Source of the DNA: Fibrella forsythiae
GTDB lineage: Bacteria > Bacteroidota > Bacteroidia > Cytophagales > Spirosomataceae
Assembly: GCF_017353175.1 (NCBI RefSeq)
Contig: NZ_JAFMYW010000004.1
Location: forward strand, 434,001-498,000
Length of the DNA stretch: 64,000 bases
Reading direction: 5' to 3'
This document shows positions 25,098 through 34,700 of this stretch, one piece after another; positions within the stretch are counted from its first letter, which is position 1; every line of letters begins with the position of its first letter. Under the pieces are notes generated by a model, which was given only the letters and a program-made list of their open reading frames with translations, made no database searches and had not been told where the DNA came from. The position numbers and the translations under genes are program-made.

Positions 25098-25262
25098 GTA
25101 TGGGCGGCCATGAAGGGCCGCCCGCTTTCGGGCTCGGTAGCGACCGCTGACAGGACGTTAACCATTACCAAACGAAGCTGTGTGCTTGTGTTATGCATGC
25201 TCTACAGGCGGTCGCTACCGCGCACGAAAGCGGGCAACCACGAGGGATTTGCCCATACAAAT
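25098..25262. repeat. Long imperfect palindromic repeat element, copy 2
   Basis: This 310-base gap (25026-25335) has no gene. It contains an inverted repeat related to 20944-21150: the left arm carries GCCCGCTTTCGGGC and GGTAGCGACCGCTGACAGG, followed by GACGTTAACCATTACC, and the right arm carries ACAGGCGGTCGCTACC and CGAAAGCGGGC. The outer ends (TGTATGGGC against GCCCATACA) also pair but differ from copy 1. The rest of the gap shows a short direct repeat, GATTGGCCAGTCAACCA / GATTGGCCAATCAACCA, at 25033-25085. Confidence 0.78.
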
Positions 25263-25335
25263 CCCGATACGGTTGATACCGAATGTTTCGGATGTCAACA
25301 AATCAACGATCCGATCATGATAGCGAACGATAACC

Positions 25336-26394
25336 CTACTTTATCCCGATCACCATTGCCCTCCCCGGCAACGTGCGGTAAGTAACGACGCGGCCTTTCC
25401 GGAGGCCGGCTCCGCGTTGCCAATCCTGAATTTCGGCGATGGAGTAGTTACCTGCGGTGCTGGTGAGGCCGTAGAACAGATCGGTTGAGCTACCAACCAG
25501 TTCGGGAGCGGCACCCGTTTCGGGTCGGATGAATTCGTTGACAATGTAGATACCACCGGGTTTCAGCGCACGGGCTACCCGATTAGCCACATCGCGGTTC
25601 TGTTCGGGCGTGAAATGATGCGCCAGGCTCGACATCAGGACGATGTCGTATTGCGATTCGCCAAAGTCGTCGGTGAGGGCGTTGCCAGGGGTATGTTGTA
25701 CACGATCGCCCATGCCGAGGCGGGCCAGCAGAGGAGCCGCCTGTTCAATGGCGGCGGGTAAATCAATAATTGTTGATGAAAGGCCGGCGTAACGCTTACA
25801 CAACGCCACGGAGTGCTGCCCGTGTGAGCCGCCGATGTCGAGCATACGGGCGGCCGATCCGGTCTTGACGGCTTCGGGAACGGGCGTACGTCGCCCAAAT
25901 TCTTTCGCTTCACTGCCCGAGGCCGCCACCATAGCCTGCTGGTAGTAGTTCCATTGCTGGGCGTCGAGGTGGTCGTGGTAATGAATGCCTTCACCCGTTT
26001 GCAGGTACGTACCCAGCTTCTCGAGCCAGGGCCAGACCACCCGGTTATTAAATAGCAACATGCCGTATACCGATTCGGGCTCGTGCCTGAGCGTCCATTT
26101 CCGGGCCATCTTTGTCAGCGTGAACGTACCTGAGAGGTACGTAAAGTAGCCCAGCGCAGTAAGGAGGCCCATCAGCTCGCCGGTAGCTTTAGGATTCAGC
26201 CTGCATGCCTGCGCAATATCATCGGTGGTATCGTTCCCATCGGCCACAGCATCGAACACGCCTTTGTCGGCCGCTTCAAGCACCGCCTTACTTATCACAG
26301 GCATGATCTGGGCGTGCAACAGTGGCACTGGCACCAGGTTGGCCCGTAAGGCAACCCATTCGAGCGGGTTATCGGCAGAGATTTTTAGTTGCAT
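25336..26394 (-). CDS. SAM-dependent O-methyltransferase family protein
   Basis: 352 residues from MQLKISADNPLEWVALR. The frame is open to 26448, but the extra residues are encoded by the palindrome upstream, so the inner ATG at 26394 is preferred. The N-terminal part is the winged-helix dimerisation domain of small-molecule methyltransferases (AVLEAADKGVFDAVADG, CRLNPKATGELMGLLTALGY); the Rossmann part has motif I ARMLDIGGSHGQHSVALCK, the acidic IIDLP, and EFIRPETG. The substrate is unknown. A 41-bp-arm hairpin ends only 6 bases before the start codon and may affect its translation. Confidence 0.85.
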   Translation of the reverse strand: MQLKISADNPLEWVALRANLVPVPLLHAQIMPVISKAVLEAADKGVFDAVADGNDTTDDIAQACRLNPKATGELMGLLTALGYFTYLSGTFTLTKMARKWTLRHEPESVYGMLLFNNRVVWPWLEKLGTYLQTGEGIHYHDHLDAQQWNYYQQAMVAASGSEAKEFGRRTPVPEAVKTGSAARMLDIGGSHGQHSVALCKRYAGLSSTIIDLPAAIEQAAPLLARLGMGDRVQHTPGNALTDDFGESQYDIVLMSSLAHHFTPEQNRDVANRVARALKPGGIYIVNEFIRPETGAAPELVGSSTDLFYGLTSTAGNYSIAEIQDWQRGAGLRKGRVVTYRTLPGRAMVIGIK

Positions 26395-26400
26395 GAGAAA

Positions 26401-26500
26401 CAGTCCTCTGTCTTCTGTCCCCTGTCTTCTGTTGCGCTGCTTAGGCACGATTGCTAATTAGCAGCGCAACAGAAGACAGGGGACAGAAGACAGAGGACTG
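26401..26500. repeat. Perfect 41-bp inverted repeat with internal tandem units
   Basis: Arms 26401-26441 and 26460-26500 are exact reverse complements with an 18-nt loop. Within each arm CTGTCTTCTGT (or its complement) occurs twice in tandem. It fills the gap between two minus-strand genes: it begins 5 bases after the dienelactone hydrolase stop and ends 6 bases before the methyltransferase start. It can act as a terminator of the upstream gene and would extrude as a cruciform. Confidence 0.9.
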
Positions 26501-26505
26501 CTTTT

Positions 26506-27357
26506 TTACGCTTTCAACCGGTCTTTAAGGTAGCTTAGGGCGCGTTTGTAGGCATCGGCAGAGGCTGTCTTATCGAAAACAGGATTACTCGGGTTCGCGA
26601 AACCGTGGCCGGCGTCGTAGCGAACCACCTCTATTTTCTCACCAGCTTTCTTCATGTTTTCTTCAAACATATTCACAACCTGCGGATTGATCGATTTATC
26701 CTGATTACCGAAAATACCCAGTACGTCGGTGTCCAGCGCTTTCAGTTTTTCTACATCCTGCTCAGGGAAACCATAATACATCACGCAGCCTTTAGCCTGT
26801 TTGCCTTCCAGCATGGCTGATTGCAGCGACAGGCTACCACCAAAGCACCAGCCAACGCTGGCAAACTCGGCTTTCGGACCAGCATAAGCAATGGCACCTT
26901 TCATGATCGACGCCAGGCGAGCCTTATCAGCTCCCTGCATCAGTTTGCCTGCTTCGGCAGGCGCAGTAGCCACCTTGCCATCATACATGTCGACGGCCAG
27001 TACGTTCACGTTTTTCAAGTCGTTGTAAAACGTTTCGGCCTGCATCTTGATGTTGTCATTCAGACCCCACCATTCCTGATACACCAGCAGCCACTTATCT
27101 GATGGCTTTTTCGATTTAAGCAGGAAGCCATTCGCCGTTTTACCGTCGGGCGTACTGAACGTCATCATCTCGCCCGCTTTCGACTCGTAGTGAAAGGGAA
27201 TCGGGCTGGCGTGCAGGGCCTGGAAAGCCGGATCGCCGGCGAGTTGTTGCATACCAGCCACCCCACAAAGCGGAATAGCTGGTGCCGTTTCGGGCTTGTT
27301 GTGTGCCGACCACAGGGTCAGCACAAACGAAATGATGGAAATAAAGGAAAGCTTCAT
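26506..27357 (-). CDS. Exported dienelactone hydrolase family protein
   Basis: 283 residues from MKLSFISIISFVLTLWSA; the upstream ATG at 27384 would add 9 residues ahead of the signal peptide and is less likely. The alpha/beta hydrolase core has EWWGLNDNIKMQAE, the nucleophile Cys in SVGWCFGGSLSLQ (Cys replaces Ser, as in dienelactone hydrolases), GIFGNQDKSINPQ and the His of DAGHGFANP. Members hydrolyse lactones or esters; the periplasmic substrate is unknown. Confidence 0.9.
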   Translation of the reverse strand: MKLSFISIISFVLTLWSAHNKPETAPAIPLCGVAGMQQLAGDPAFQALHASPIPFHYESKAGEMMTFSTPDGKTANGFLLKSKKPSDKWLLVYQEWWGLNDNIKMQAETFYNDLKNVNVLAVDMYDGKVATAPAEAGKLMQGADKARLASIMKGAIAYAGPKAEFASVGWCFGGSLSLQSAMLEGKQAKGCVMYYGFPEQDVEKLKALDTDVLGIFGNQDKSINPQVVNMFEENMKKAGEKIEVVRYDAGHGFANPSNPVFDKTASADAYKRALSYLKDRLKA

Positions 27358-27432
27358 AAATACATCAATTGTGTGTTGGTACATTTAACTAAACCAGAAA
27401 AGCCGACTAGTGGTTTTTCTAACGCCGCAGGA

Positions 27433-27472
27433 TTTCGGATCGTTGATCGGTCCGCCGATCAACGATCCGAAA
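27433..27472 (-). terminator. Perfect 18-bp hairpin after the metallophosphoesterase gene
   Basis: Arms 27433-27450 and 27455-27472 are exact reverse complements with a 4-nt loop, 3 bases beyond the stop codon at 27476. It ends in a short T-run on the minus strand. Strong terminator candidate. Confidence 0.82.
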
Positions 27473-27475
27473 TTA

Positions 27476-28780
27476 TCATGCTTGTTTCAACGTAAAAATC
27501 GTGATTTCGGGCAGAATACCAACTCGGCCAGGGTAGCCAATGTAGCCATAACCCCGGTTCACATACAGCGTCTGCGGATTTGCAGTGGCCGTATCCTCGC
27601 GGTATAAGCCTGCCCACTGACGGTAGAAATACTTTACCGGACTCCATTTATAATCGCCAAACTCAACGCCAAACTGCGCGCCGTGTGTATGCCCACTAAA
27701 CGTCACGTCGATATCCGGGTAATTGGGGCGTACCTCAGCGTCCCAGTGCGTGGGGTCGTGTGATAGCAGGAGCTTCACAGGATACGCTTCGGCTCCTTTA
27801 TAGGCTTTTGCCAGATTTCCCGCTTTTAGCGCAGCCGGGCCAAAACCGAGGTTCTGCACACCGATGATGGCCAGTTTATCGCCGCCCTGCGTCAGAATGT
27901 GGTTTTCATCCATCAATGGGTTCCAGCCCATTAATTTATGCGCCTTCACCACGTCGAGCACGTTCTGGCGTTGCGCTTCGGCACTGGGCCATTTTACATA
28001 CGCACCATAATCGTGGTTGCCCAGCGTTGAGAAAACCCCTAGCGGTGCTTTTACTTTATTGAAAATATCGATGTACTCATTCACTTCATCAGCGCGGCTG
28101 TTCACCAGATCGCCGGTGAAGAAGACCAGATCGGGCTTTTCGCGAAGCAGCATATCCACCCCGCCTTTCACCGCCGTTTTGTTAAAAAAGCTCCCCGAGT
28201 GGATATCCGACAGTTGAGCGATGGTCATACCGTCGAAGTTGCGGGGCAGGTTTTTCAGCGGCAGTGTTACACGTCGAATCCGGTAGTCGTGGGCTCCCGA
28301 AATGATGCCGTACGAAAAAGCCACCAACGGAATGGCCCCGGCAGCAACGGCCGTTTTTACCAGAAAATCATGACGCGTAATGGTCGTATCTGCAACGGGT
28401 GCTTCAACTCCGGGTACGTTGCTGACCTGGGCCGACGATTTTCCGGCAATCAGCGACCAGACCCACTGGAAGAAGCGAATAATATCATCGATAAACAGAA
28501 AAATAACCGTGATGAACTTCGAGAAGTAAGCAATAAAAACTGCGATCGTCAGCATGGTACGGGTTACGCGGCCAATCGAGTCGGCGGGAATTAGTTGCAG
28601 GGCAATATACGTACCCAGCGAAAGAGCCGTAAAGCCCCAGTAGCACCAGGCTACCGTACGCTGTGTGGCCTCGGTTGAATGTCGGGCGAAAAACTTAAAC
28701 GCCTGATAAACATAGACATCGATCAATAAAAAAATCGCGACGACTAAAACGCTTGACAAATTACGGAGCATAGAGAACAT
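27476..28780 (-). CDS. Membrane-anchored metallophosphoesterase
   Basis: 434 residues. Three to four hydrophobic helices occupy about residues 5-105 and another lies near 150 (AVAAGAIPLVAFSYGII). The calcineurin-like phosphoesterase domain follows: IAQLSDIHSG (DxH), FFTGDLVNSRADE (GD), TLGNHDYGAYV (GNHD), LLSHDPTHW and FSGHTHGAQFG, all metal ligands present. This architecture is the YkuE/YaeI-like subfamily, some members of which cleave UDP-diacylglucosamine-type lipids; the substrate here is not known. Confidence 0.9.
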   Translation of the reverse strand: MFSMLRNLSSVLVVAIFLLIDVYVYQAFKFFARHSTEATQRTVAWCYWGFTALSLGTYIALQLIPADSIGRVTRTMLTIAVFIAYFSKFITVIFLFIDDIIRFFQWVWSLIAGKSSAQVSNVPGVEAPVADTTITRHDFLVKTAVAAGAIPLVAFSYGIISGAHDYRIRRVTLPLKNLPRNFDGMTIAQLSDIHSGSFFNKTAVKGGVDMLLREKPDLVFFTGDLVNSRADEVNEYIDIFNKVKAPLGVFSTLGNHDYGAYVKWPSAEAQRQNVLDVVKAHKLMGWNPLMDENHILTQGGDKLAIIGVQNLGFGPAALKAGNLAKAYKGAEAYPVKLLLSHDPTHWDAEVRPNYPDIDVTFSGHTHGAQFGVEFGDYKWSPVKYFYRQWAGLYREDTATANPQTLYVNRGYGYIGYPGRVGILPEITIFTLKQA

Positions 28781-29359
28781 ATATGGCTAAGTACTGGTGT
28801 TGGCAGTGCTTACCCTCTAACGCCTTTTGCACAACTATGGTTACAACCATCTCAGGCTAGTTTACGGACACGACAAGCGGCTGATCGTCAAGTAAGATTA
28901 TCACCTGGTTACCGGCCATTTGTGCTACCTGCAGCCTACAGGCAGTAGAGCTAGAGATAAACGGGTCAGGTTACTGTATCCTGGTAACGTACCTGACCCG
29001 TTTATCGGCTTCAGCCAGCCACGGTCGATCGGCGGCTGTTCCGGAGCGAATTGGGCGCTATCTGTTTCGTACAACTCATTCGAGTGGCAAATCACCACGT
29101 TGTAATTCGCTTTGGCCAGTACCGTCTGCGCGCCGGTGAACGCTTTCGGGTACTAATAAGCTCCCCAAGCGATATTGAGCTGGTCGAGGTGCTGACAGGT
29201 GTCTCGACCACCCAATGGAGACAGTGCTGATGACGCACCCGAAACGGCCTCGCCCTTCTACGTGCGCGCCTACGTGCAAGGCATGAATGGAGCCGTCCTC
29301 CCCGCGCTGATGGAGATCCGCTACTACATAAAGCTCAGATACGTTCAGACGTGTGGCGA
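28781..29359 (-). pseudogene. Gene relics, including a LacI-family regulator fragment
   Basis: No intact gene is present. On the minus strand around 29075-29150 one frame reads AFTGAQTVLAKANYNVVICHSNE, which resembles the ligand-binding region of LacI-family regulators (GIEEVA..AGYNVLICQSNE in intact ones); it is bounded by a TAG at 29154-29156 and continues only in low-complexity sequence. On the plus strand 29222-29330 encodes DAPETASPFYVRAYVQGMNG and more, which looks coding but has no identifiable start. A hairpin with 14-bp arms (28957-28970, 28992-29005) enclosing AACGTACCTG lies in the middle. I read the region as decayed accessory DNA. Confidence 0.5.
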
Positions 29360-31783
29360 TCACTCCCGCTTTATGAGCACCCGCACCCGGCTGACGCGGC
29401 CTTTGTCGTCGGCGCAGGCGATGGTCAGCGTGCCGGGTGTGGGCGTAAAAAAGAGTGTTTCAGTCGGTTTGGCCGCCCGATACAGCTTCTCGTTCAGGTA
29501 CCAGTATACCCGCCGTACATCGTTGGCCGCCTGGCAGGTCAGGGCCAGATCGGCCGGTTTTTGGGGGTTAATAAAGTACTCGCTGTTCTGATTCAGGCTC
29601 GTAATCAACGGGGCTACGCCAGTACCAAATACACGCTCACAAGCCGGATTGTGGGGTGGAATAGCCGCGTATGGTCGGTTACTGGCGGCGTACCAGGCCA
29701 CCACCTCCGGTGCCAGGTTCGGGTACAACCGGGCTACCGGCCGCAACAGGCTGTCGCCTCCTGTTGGGCGACAGTGGGCACAATACGATAACGTACCTGC
29801 GGCGTTTGTCCAGACCATTGTCTGATGCTGGCACCGGCTGGCCCGCGACACACCCATGATGTAATAATCCACTGCCCTACCCTCGCAGGTACGCTCGGGC
29901 GCGTCACCGCTTTCGGGGCAAACCTGCCGAGAGGCCAGTTTCCCACCTGCCGGTGCCCTGAACCAGCCCGTCGGCGTGTTGTAGTCGATGGCGTTGAACA
30001 CCTGAAACAGCAAGGGCGTAGCCGTATTGGCTCCGCTCAGGTCCGGTACGCCAACGCCCGAGAAATTACCGACCCACACGCCCACCGTATAATGCCGATT
30101 GTAGCCAATGCTCCAGGCATCGCGCCGCCCGTACGACGTACCTGTTTTCCAGGCAATGCGGGGCAATCGATAACTGTTATCGAAATTATTGGGCAGGTCG
30201 GGGCGGGTAATCTGGGTTAGCGTATTGGTAACGAGAAAAGCGGCTTCGGGAGAAAAAATGGCAGGTGATGTCGATTCATCAGCAGCAGATGGCGATCCTG
30301 TTTTCGTGGGTGCGTCAGCAACAAACCTGACCTCGCGAACTTTACCACCGTCAGCGAAGGCGGTGTAGGCCTGCGTCAGTTCTTCCAGCGTAACGCCGCA
30401 GCCGCCCAGAATCATGGATAGGCCAAGGTCGTCGGCCTGTTTCTGAACGGTTCGGAACCCGGCTTGCCGCAACGTACCTACGAAGCTGGGGGTCGATACG
30501 TCGCGCAGGAGCTTCACGGCGGGGATGTTCAGCGAGTTGGCCAGGGCAAATTCAGCCGTGACAGGACCATTGAAATGCCGGTCGTAGTTGTCGGGCTCAT
30601 AACCACCAAAATTTGTAGGTACGTCGTTCAGTTTGGCTTTGGGGGTAATCAGTCCCTTATCGAACGCCAGCGCGTAGAGCAGGGGCTTCAACGCACTCCC
30701 CGGCGACCGTATCGCCTGCACGCCATCAACCTGCCCCCCATCGAAGGTGTTGGCAAAATCGGCCGATCCTACGTAGGCTTCAACCGCCCCCGTCTGGTTA
30801 TTAATCACCAGCACCGCCGCGTTATGGATGTTCTGTCCCCGTACCCGATCCACGTATTGGCGAACCAGCCGTTCGGTAGCCGCCTGCACAGCGGGTTGCA
30901 GCGTACTGACGATGATGGGCTGGTCGGGCTGCTCCGTTCGAAGGCGCAGGCTCAGTTGCGGCGCCTGGTTGGGCGCGGGTCGGCGGCGGGCATCTAGCGG
31001 TTCGTTCAGTGCATCCTGTACCGCTTTTTCGTCAAATGTTCCTGCCTGCTCGAACCGACGAAGCCACGCATTCCGCGCCTGTACAATAGCAGCGTTGTTG
31101 TCGCCTAATCGCAGGCTCGACGGGCGGTTGGGAATAATGGCCAGCGTGGTGATCTCGGCCAGGCTGAGCAACTGCGGCGGTTTTCCGAAGAAGATCAACG
31201 ACGCCGACTTGATGCCCTCTACGTTGCCGCCGTAAGGAATCAGGTTCAGGTAGAGTTGCAGAATTTCGTCTTTGCTCAGATGTGCCTCCAACTGCACCGC
31301 CCGCGCCGCTTCGATCAGCTTACTCAGGTACGTTCGCGGGCGCGGTTCGAGCAGGCGAACGACCTGCATGGTGATGGTGGATGCGCCTGAAGTGCGGCGG
31401 CCCGACAGCAGGTTCCGGCCTGCCGCCCGCGCCATCGCTACGGGATTCAGGCCGGGATGCCAGTAGAACCAGCGGTCTTCTTTGCGGAGAATAGCCTGCC
31501 GCAGCCGGGGCGTAATATCGTCGAGCGTAGCATACATGCGCCACTTATCATTCCGGTTCAGGAACGCGTGGAGCGTAGTTCCGTCGGCAGCGGTCACCAG
31601 CGTGGAATAGGCAACACGCGTTGGTGGCGGAAACAGGCGATCCAGCAAAAACAACCCCAGCAACGTACCCAGCAGTAGTTTGGGCCAGCGATGCGTTCGC
31701 AGGTAGCCGAGACTACGACGATAATCGGGAAGGCGGGCGCTGACGTTCACGGACAAAAATAGGCATGGGCCGCCAACAGGCAT
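29360..31783 (-). CDS. pbpC: Penicillin-binding protein 1C
   Basis: 807 residues. An N-terminal membrane anchor (LLLGTLLGLFLLDRLF) is followed by the GT51 transglycosylase domain (KEDRWFYWHPGLNP, RRTSGASTITMQVVRLL, LNLIPYGGNVEGIKSAS), the transpeptidase domain with SPGSALKPLLYALAFDKG (SxxK), SLNIPAVKLL (SxN) and WKTGTSYGRRDAW (KTG), and a C-terminal BiPBP_C-like domain. It polymerises and crosslinks peptidoglycan; PBP1C proteins typically accompany an alpha-2-macroglobulin gene, absent here. Its ATG directly abuts the stop of the NRPS gene (TAAATG), so it appears translationally coupled to it; an inner GTG at 31747 is another possible start. Confidence 0.93.
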   Translation of the reverse strand: MPVGGPCLFLSVNVSARLPDYRRSLGYLRTHRWPKLLLGTLLGLFLLDRLFPPPTRVAYSTLVTAADGTTLHAFLNRNDKWRMYATLDDITPRLRQAILRKEDRWFYWHPGLNPVAMARAAGRNLLSGRRTSGASTITMQVVRLLEPRPRTYLSKLIEAARAVQLEAHLSKDEILQLYLNLIPYGGNVEGIKSASLIFFGKPPQLLSLAEITTLAIIPNRPSSLRLGDNNAAIVQARNAWLRRFEQAGTFDEKAVQDALNEPLDARRRPAPNQAPQLSLRLRTEQPDQPIIVSTLQPAVQAATERLVRQYVDRVRGQNIHNAAVLVINNQTGAVEAYVGSADFANTFDGGQVDGVQAIRSPGSALKPLLYALAFDKGLITPKAKLNDVPTNFGGYEPDNYDRHFNGPVTAEFALANSLNIPAVKLLRDVSTPSFVGTLRQAGFRTVQKQADDLGLSMILGGCGVTLEELTQAYTAFADGGKVREVRFVADAPTKTGSPSAADESTSPAIFSPEAAFLVTNTLTQITRPDLPNNFDNSYRLPRIAWKTGTSYGRRDAWSIGYNRHYTVGVWVGNFSGVGVPDLSGANTATPLLFQVFNAIDYNTPTGWFRAPAGGKLASRQVCPESGDAPERTCEGRAVDYYIMGVSRASRCQHQTMVWTNAAGTLSYCAHCRPTGGDSLLRPVARLYPNLAPEVVAWYAASNRPYAAIPPHNPACERVFGTGVAPLITSLNQNSEYFINPQKPADLALTCQAANDVRRVYWYLNEKLYRAAKPTETLFFTPTPGTLTIACADDKGRVSRVRVLIKRE

Positions 31784-34700
31784 TTAGGGCTTCCTTGCGT
31801 CCAGAACGGCCTGTAGCTTCCGGGCAAACTCCTTATCGTTGGGTGGCGCGAAGATATAACTGTGTTCGCCGGGTACGTCGTATACGTGAACGCCTTTCAT
31901 CGCAAAATCACGCCAGCCGTAGAAGTCATAATCGTCCATATAGAACGTCTGAATCGTGGCCCGGAACAGGTGTACTTCCAGATCAGCGGGAATTAGCTGG
32001 AATTGCTCGAGCGCCACGTCATTGATGGCTTCGATCTTGAACGTGGTGTCGAAAATGGCCTCCTGCTGCTGTTCCTGTCCGAATTTCATTTCCCAATAAG
32101 CCCGGATAATTCGTCGCAGCAACACATGATCGATCCGTTTGCTGGGTTTCAACCACCAGTAGTGCTTGATCAGCCGGCGATCAATCGATTCCATTTTATA
32201 GGAGACACCCTGTCCGCGCAGTTTTTTCAACAGGCTCAACGTATGCACCACTTTGTTGACGAAGAGGTTGAATCCCTGTGCTTTGCGCTGCCACCACGGA
32301 TTACTGCGCCCCGCGTCGTAGGCGTAGGCATCGAACAGCGCCACCAGGCCAACATCCAGGCCTTTTTCTTTCATCTGACGGGCCATTTCGTAGGCCACAA
32401 TGCCCCCAAATGAAAAACCACTCAGCGAATATGGTCCGGCTGGATTATGCTTCACGATGGTTTCCACGTAATGCGCGGCCATCTCTTCAATACTATAAAA
32501 CGGCTCATCGATGCCATTTAACCCCCGTGCCTGTAAGCCATACACGGGCTGATCGGCGTGTAGATTCTGCGCTACGGCATTGAATAGCAACACATTTAGC
32601 CCCGCTCCGTGAACGATATACAGTGGTTGGCGCGTACCCGTGGGCTTAATCGGCACCAGCGACTTCCAGGAAACGGGTTTCGTATCTTCGTGTAGCAGCG
32701 TGGCCAGTTGCCGAATGGTAGGATACTCGAACAGGGAAGCAAGCGGTAACCGGCGACCGGTTTGTTTTTCCAGCCGGGTCATCACCTGTACGGCAATCAT
32801 GGAGTGGCCACCCAGTTCGAAGAAATTATCATCTATACCAATGTCTTCTACGCCCAGTACCTCACTCCAAAGGGCGGATAACAGCACTTCTTCAGGCGTT
32901 GTAGGCTTATTTGACCGATCGGCCGTTTGCTCTGACACACTGGTTCTATCGGCCGACGGAGCGGGCAACGCTTTTCGGTCAATTTTACCGTTTGGCGTAA
33001 TAGGGAAGCGCGGCACCACCACAAAATCAGTTGGCACCATGTAGTCGGGAAGCGTTTGAGCCGCCTGTTGCCGCCACTGCCGGAGCTGCTCTTTCGTGAT
33101 GGTCGGTAACGGCGCGTAGGGCTCATTCACGAAATCGCGCGGGGCGGCATTGGTTAGGGCTATACCATCTGGCATGGGCGGTAATAGCTGGCCATGGCTG
33201 ATAGGAATGAAAACAGCCTCGACCTGATTATCATGGCCGTTGGACGCCCAGCGCACGTAAGCCTTGAACCCAAGCCGAGCGGCCAGTGACCAGAACGCAT
33301 CGGGATCAACCCCGCCAGGTACGTTGGTTAGCTGGCTTTTCAGGCCACTAACCAGATCGTCTCCGCTTGCCTGTTGCAACCCGTTCAGCAACGCAAAATC
33401 GGGCGCTGTGCGGGCGTTGGGTACGTTGGTAAGCCGCAGAATCTGGGCAGGCTGTTGCTGCAAATGCTGTTCCAGCGTTGCCAGCGAACCAACAGATAGC
33501 CAACTCATTGAGTCCGTCACGGTAGCTACAGCCGGTGCTTCGCCGATGTAGAGCCACACGTCGAAATGGTACTTCGTTGTTTCGTTGATCGCATGGCCTT
33601 CACGTAGCTGTACATCAACCGCTTTTATCGACGGGAACAGCGCTGGCAGCAGGTAGAAGAACGCAGGATCGGCCATCAGCTCATCATCCATCCGGATTCG
33701 GCGATCTACCGTCCGCCGGAAATCGGCCACGCGCTGCTCATCGGCGGTTCGTTGCAACTGGTCGAAGGTGTGGTGCTGGGCCTGCAACTGGCGAATCTGC
33801 ATATCGCCAATAAATATGCAACCACCGGTAGCCGTAGCCTTCACGGCGCCTTCGATCACGGTCAGGAAATAGCGCAGATCAGGGAAATACTGCGCCACAC
33901 TGTGAATCAGCACCAGATCGAGCGAGGCCGGGTCAACCATCGAATAATCATCGGCCATGGCAGCCTGGGCACGCACCTGCGTCCACTTATCCGGCTGAGC
34001 GGCTAACCGGTGATTCAGGTTGTCGATCGCCGTTTGGGCATAATCGGTCGCAATGTACAGATCAGCGTCGGGAGCCAGTTCAAACAACAGTTGCCCCGCA
34101 CCAGAGCCTACTTCAAGTACCCGCTTTGCACCCAGTGCCTTCAACCGACGCACCGACTGGCCCAACCACTCGTCGGCCTGTTCACGGATGTTGGTTTGGT
34201 TGGAAAGCTGTTCGGCAATGACCACGTCGAGGTCGTCAACGTCGGTTTGCTCGCCATCCTTGTTTCGCATCCCGGCGTCATAGATCGTATCCCAGCGTTG
34301 TTGCCAACCGGCACCACCCTGTTCGAACTGGCTCAGATCGGGTACCACATAGGCAACCAGCCGCTGATCGCCGGGGCGGTCTTCGCGGGCCATAACCACC
34401 ACTTCTTTAACCTGATCAATGGCAGTCAGGGCATGCTCTACCTCACCAAGTTCAATCCGGTAACCCCGGATCTTTACCTGCTGGTCGATACGCCCCATAT
34501 ACACGATATCAGCCGTTTCGGGAGTTCCTCCGTTCAGGTAGCGGCCCATATCACCCGTGCGGTACAACTTCTCCCGTACGTTGGAGAAAGGATTATCGAT
34601 GAATTTTTCGGCTGTCAGTTCAGGCTGGTTCAGGTACACGCCCGATACCCCTTCGCCCGCAATACAGATTTCGCCAGGTTGGCCGGGCTCAGCCAGTTTG

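Noticed and set aside
20944-25262. Insertion sequences (transposase genes) in the gaps
   Set aside because: The palindromic elements are about 165-205 bases with no ORF; no transposase was seen in the window.
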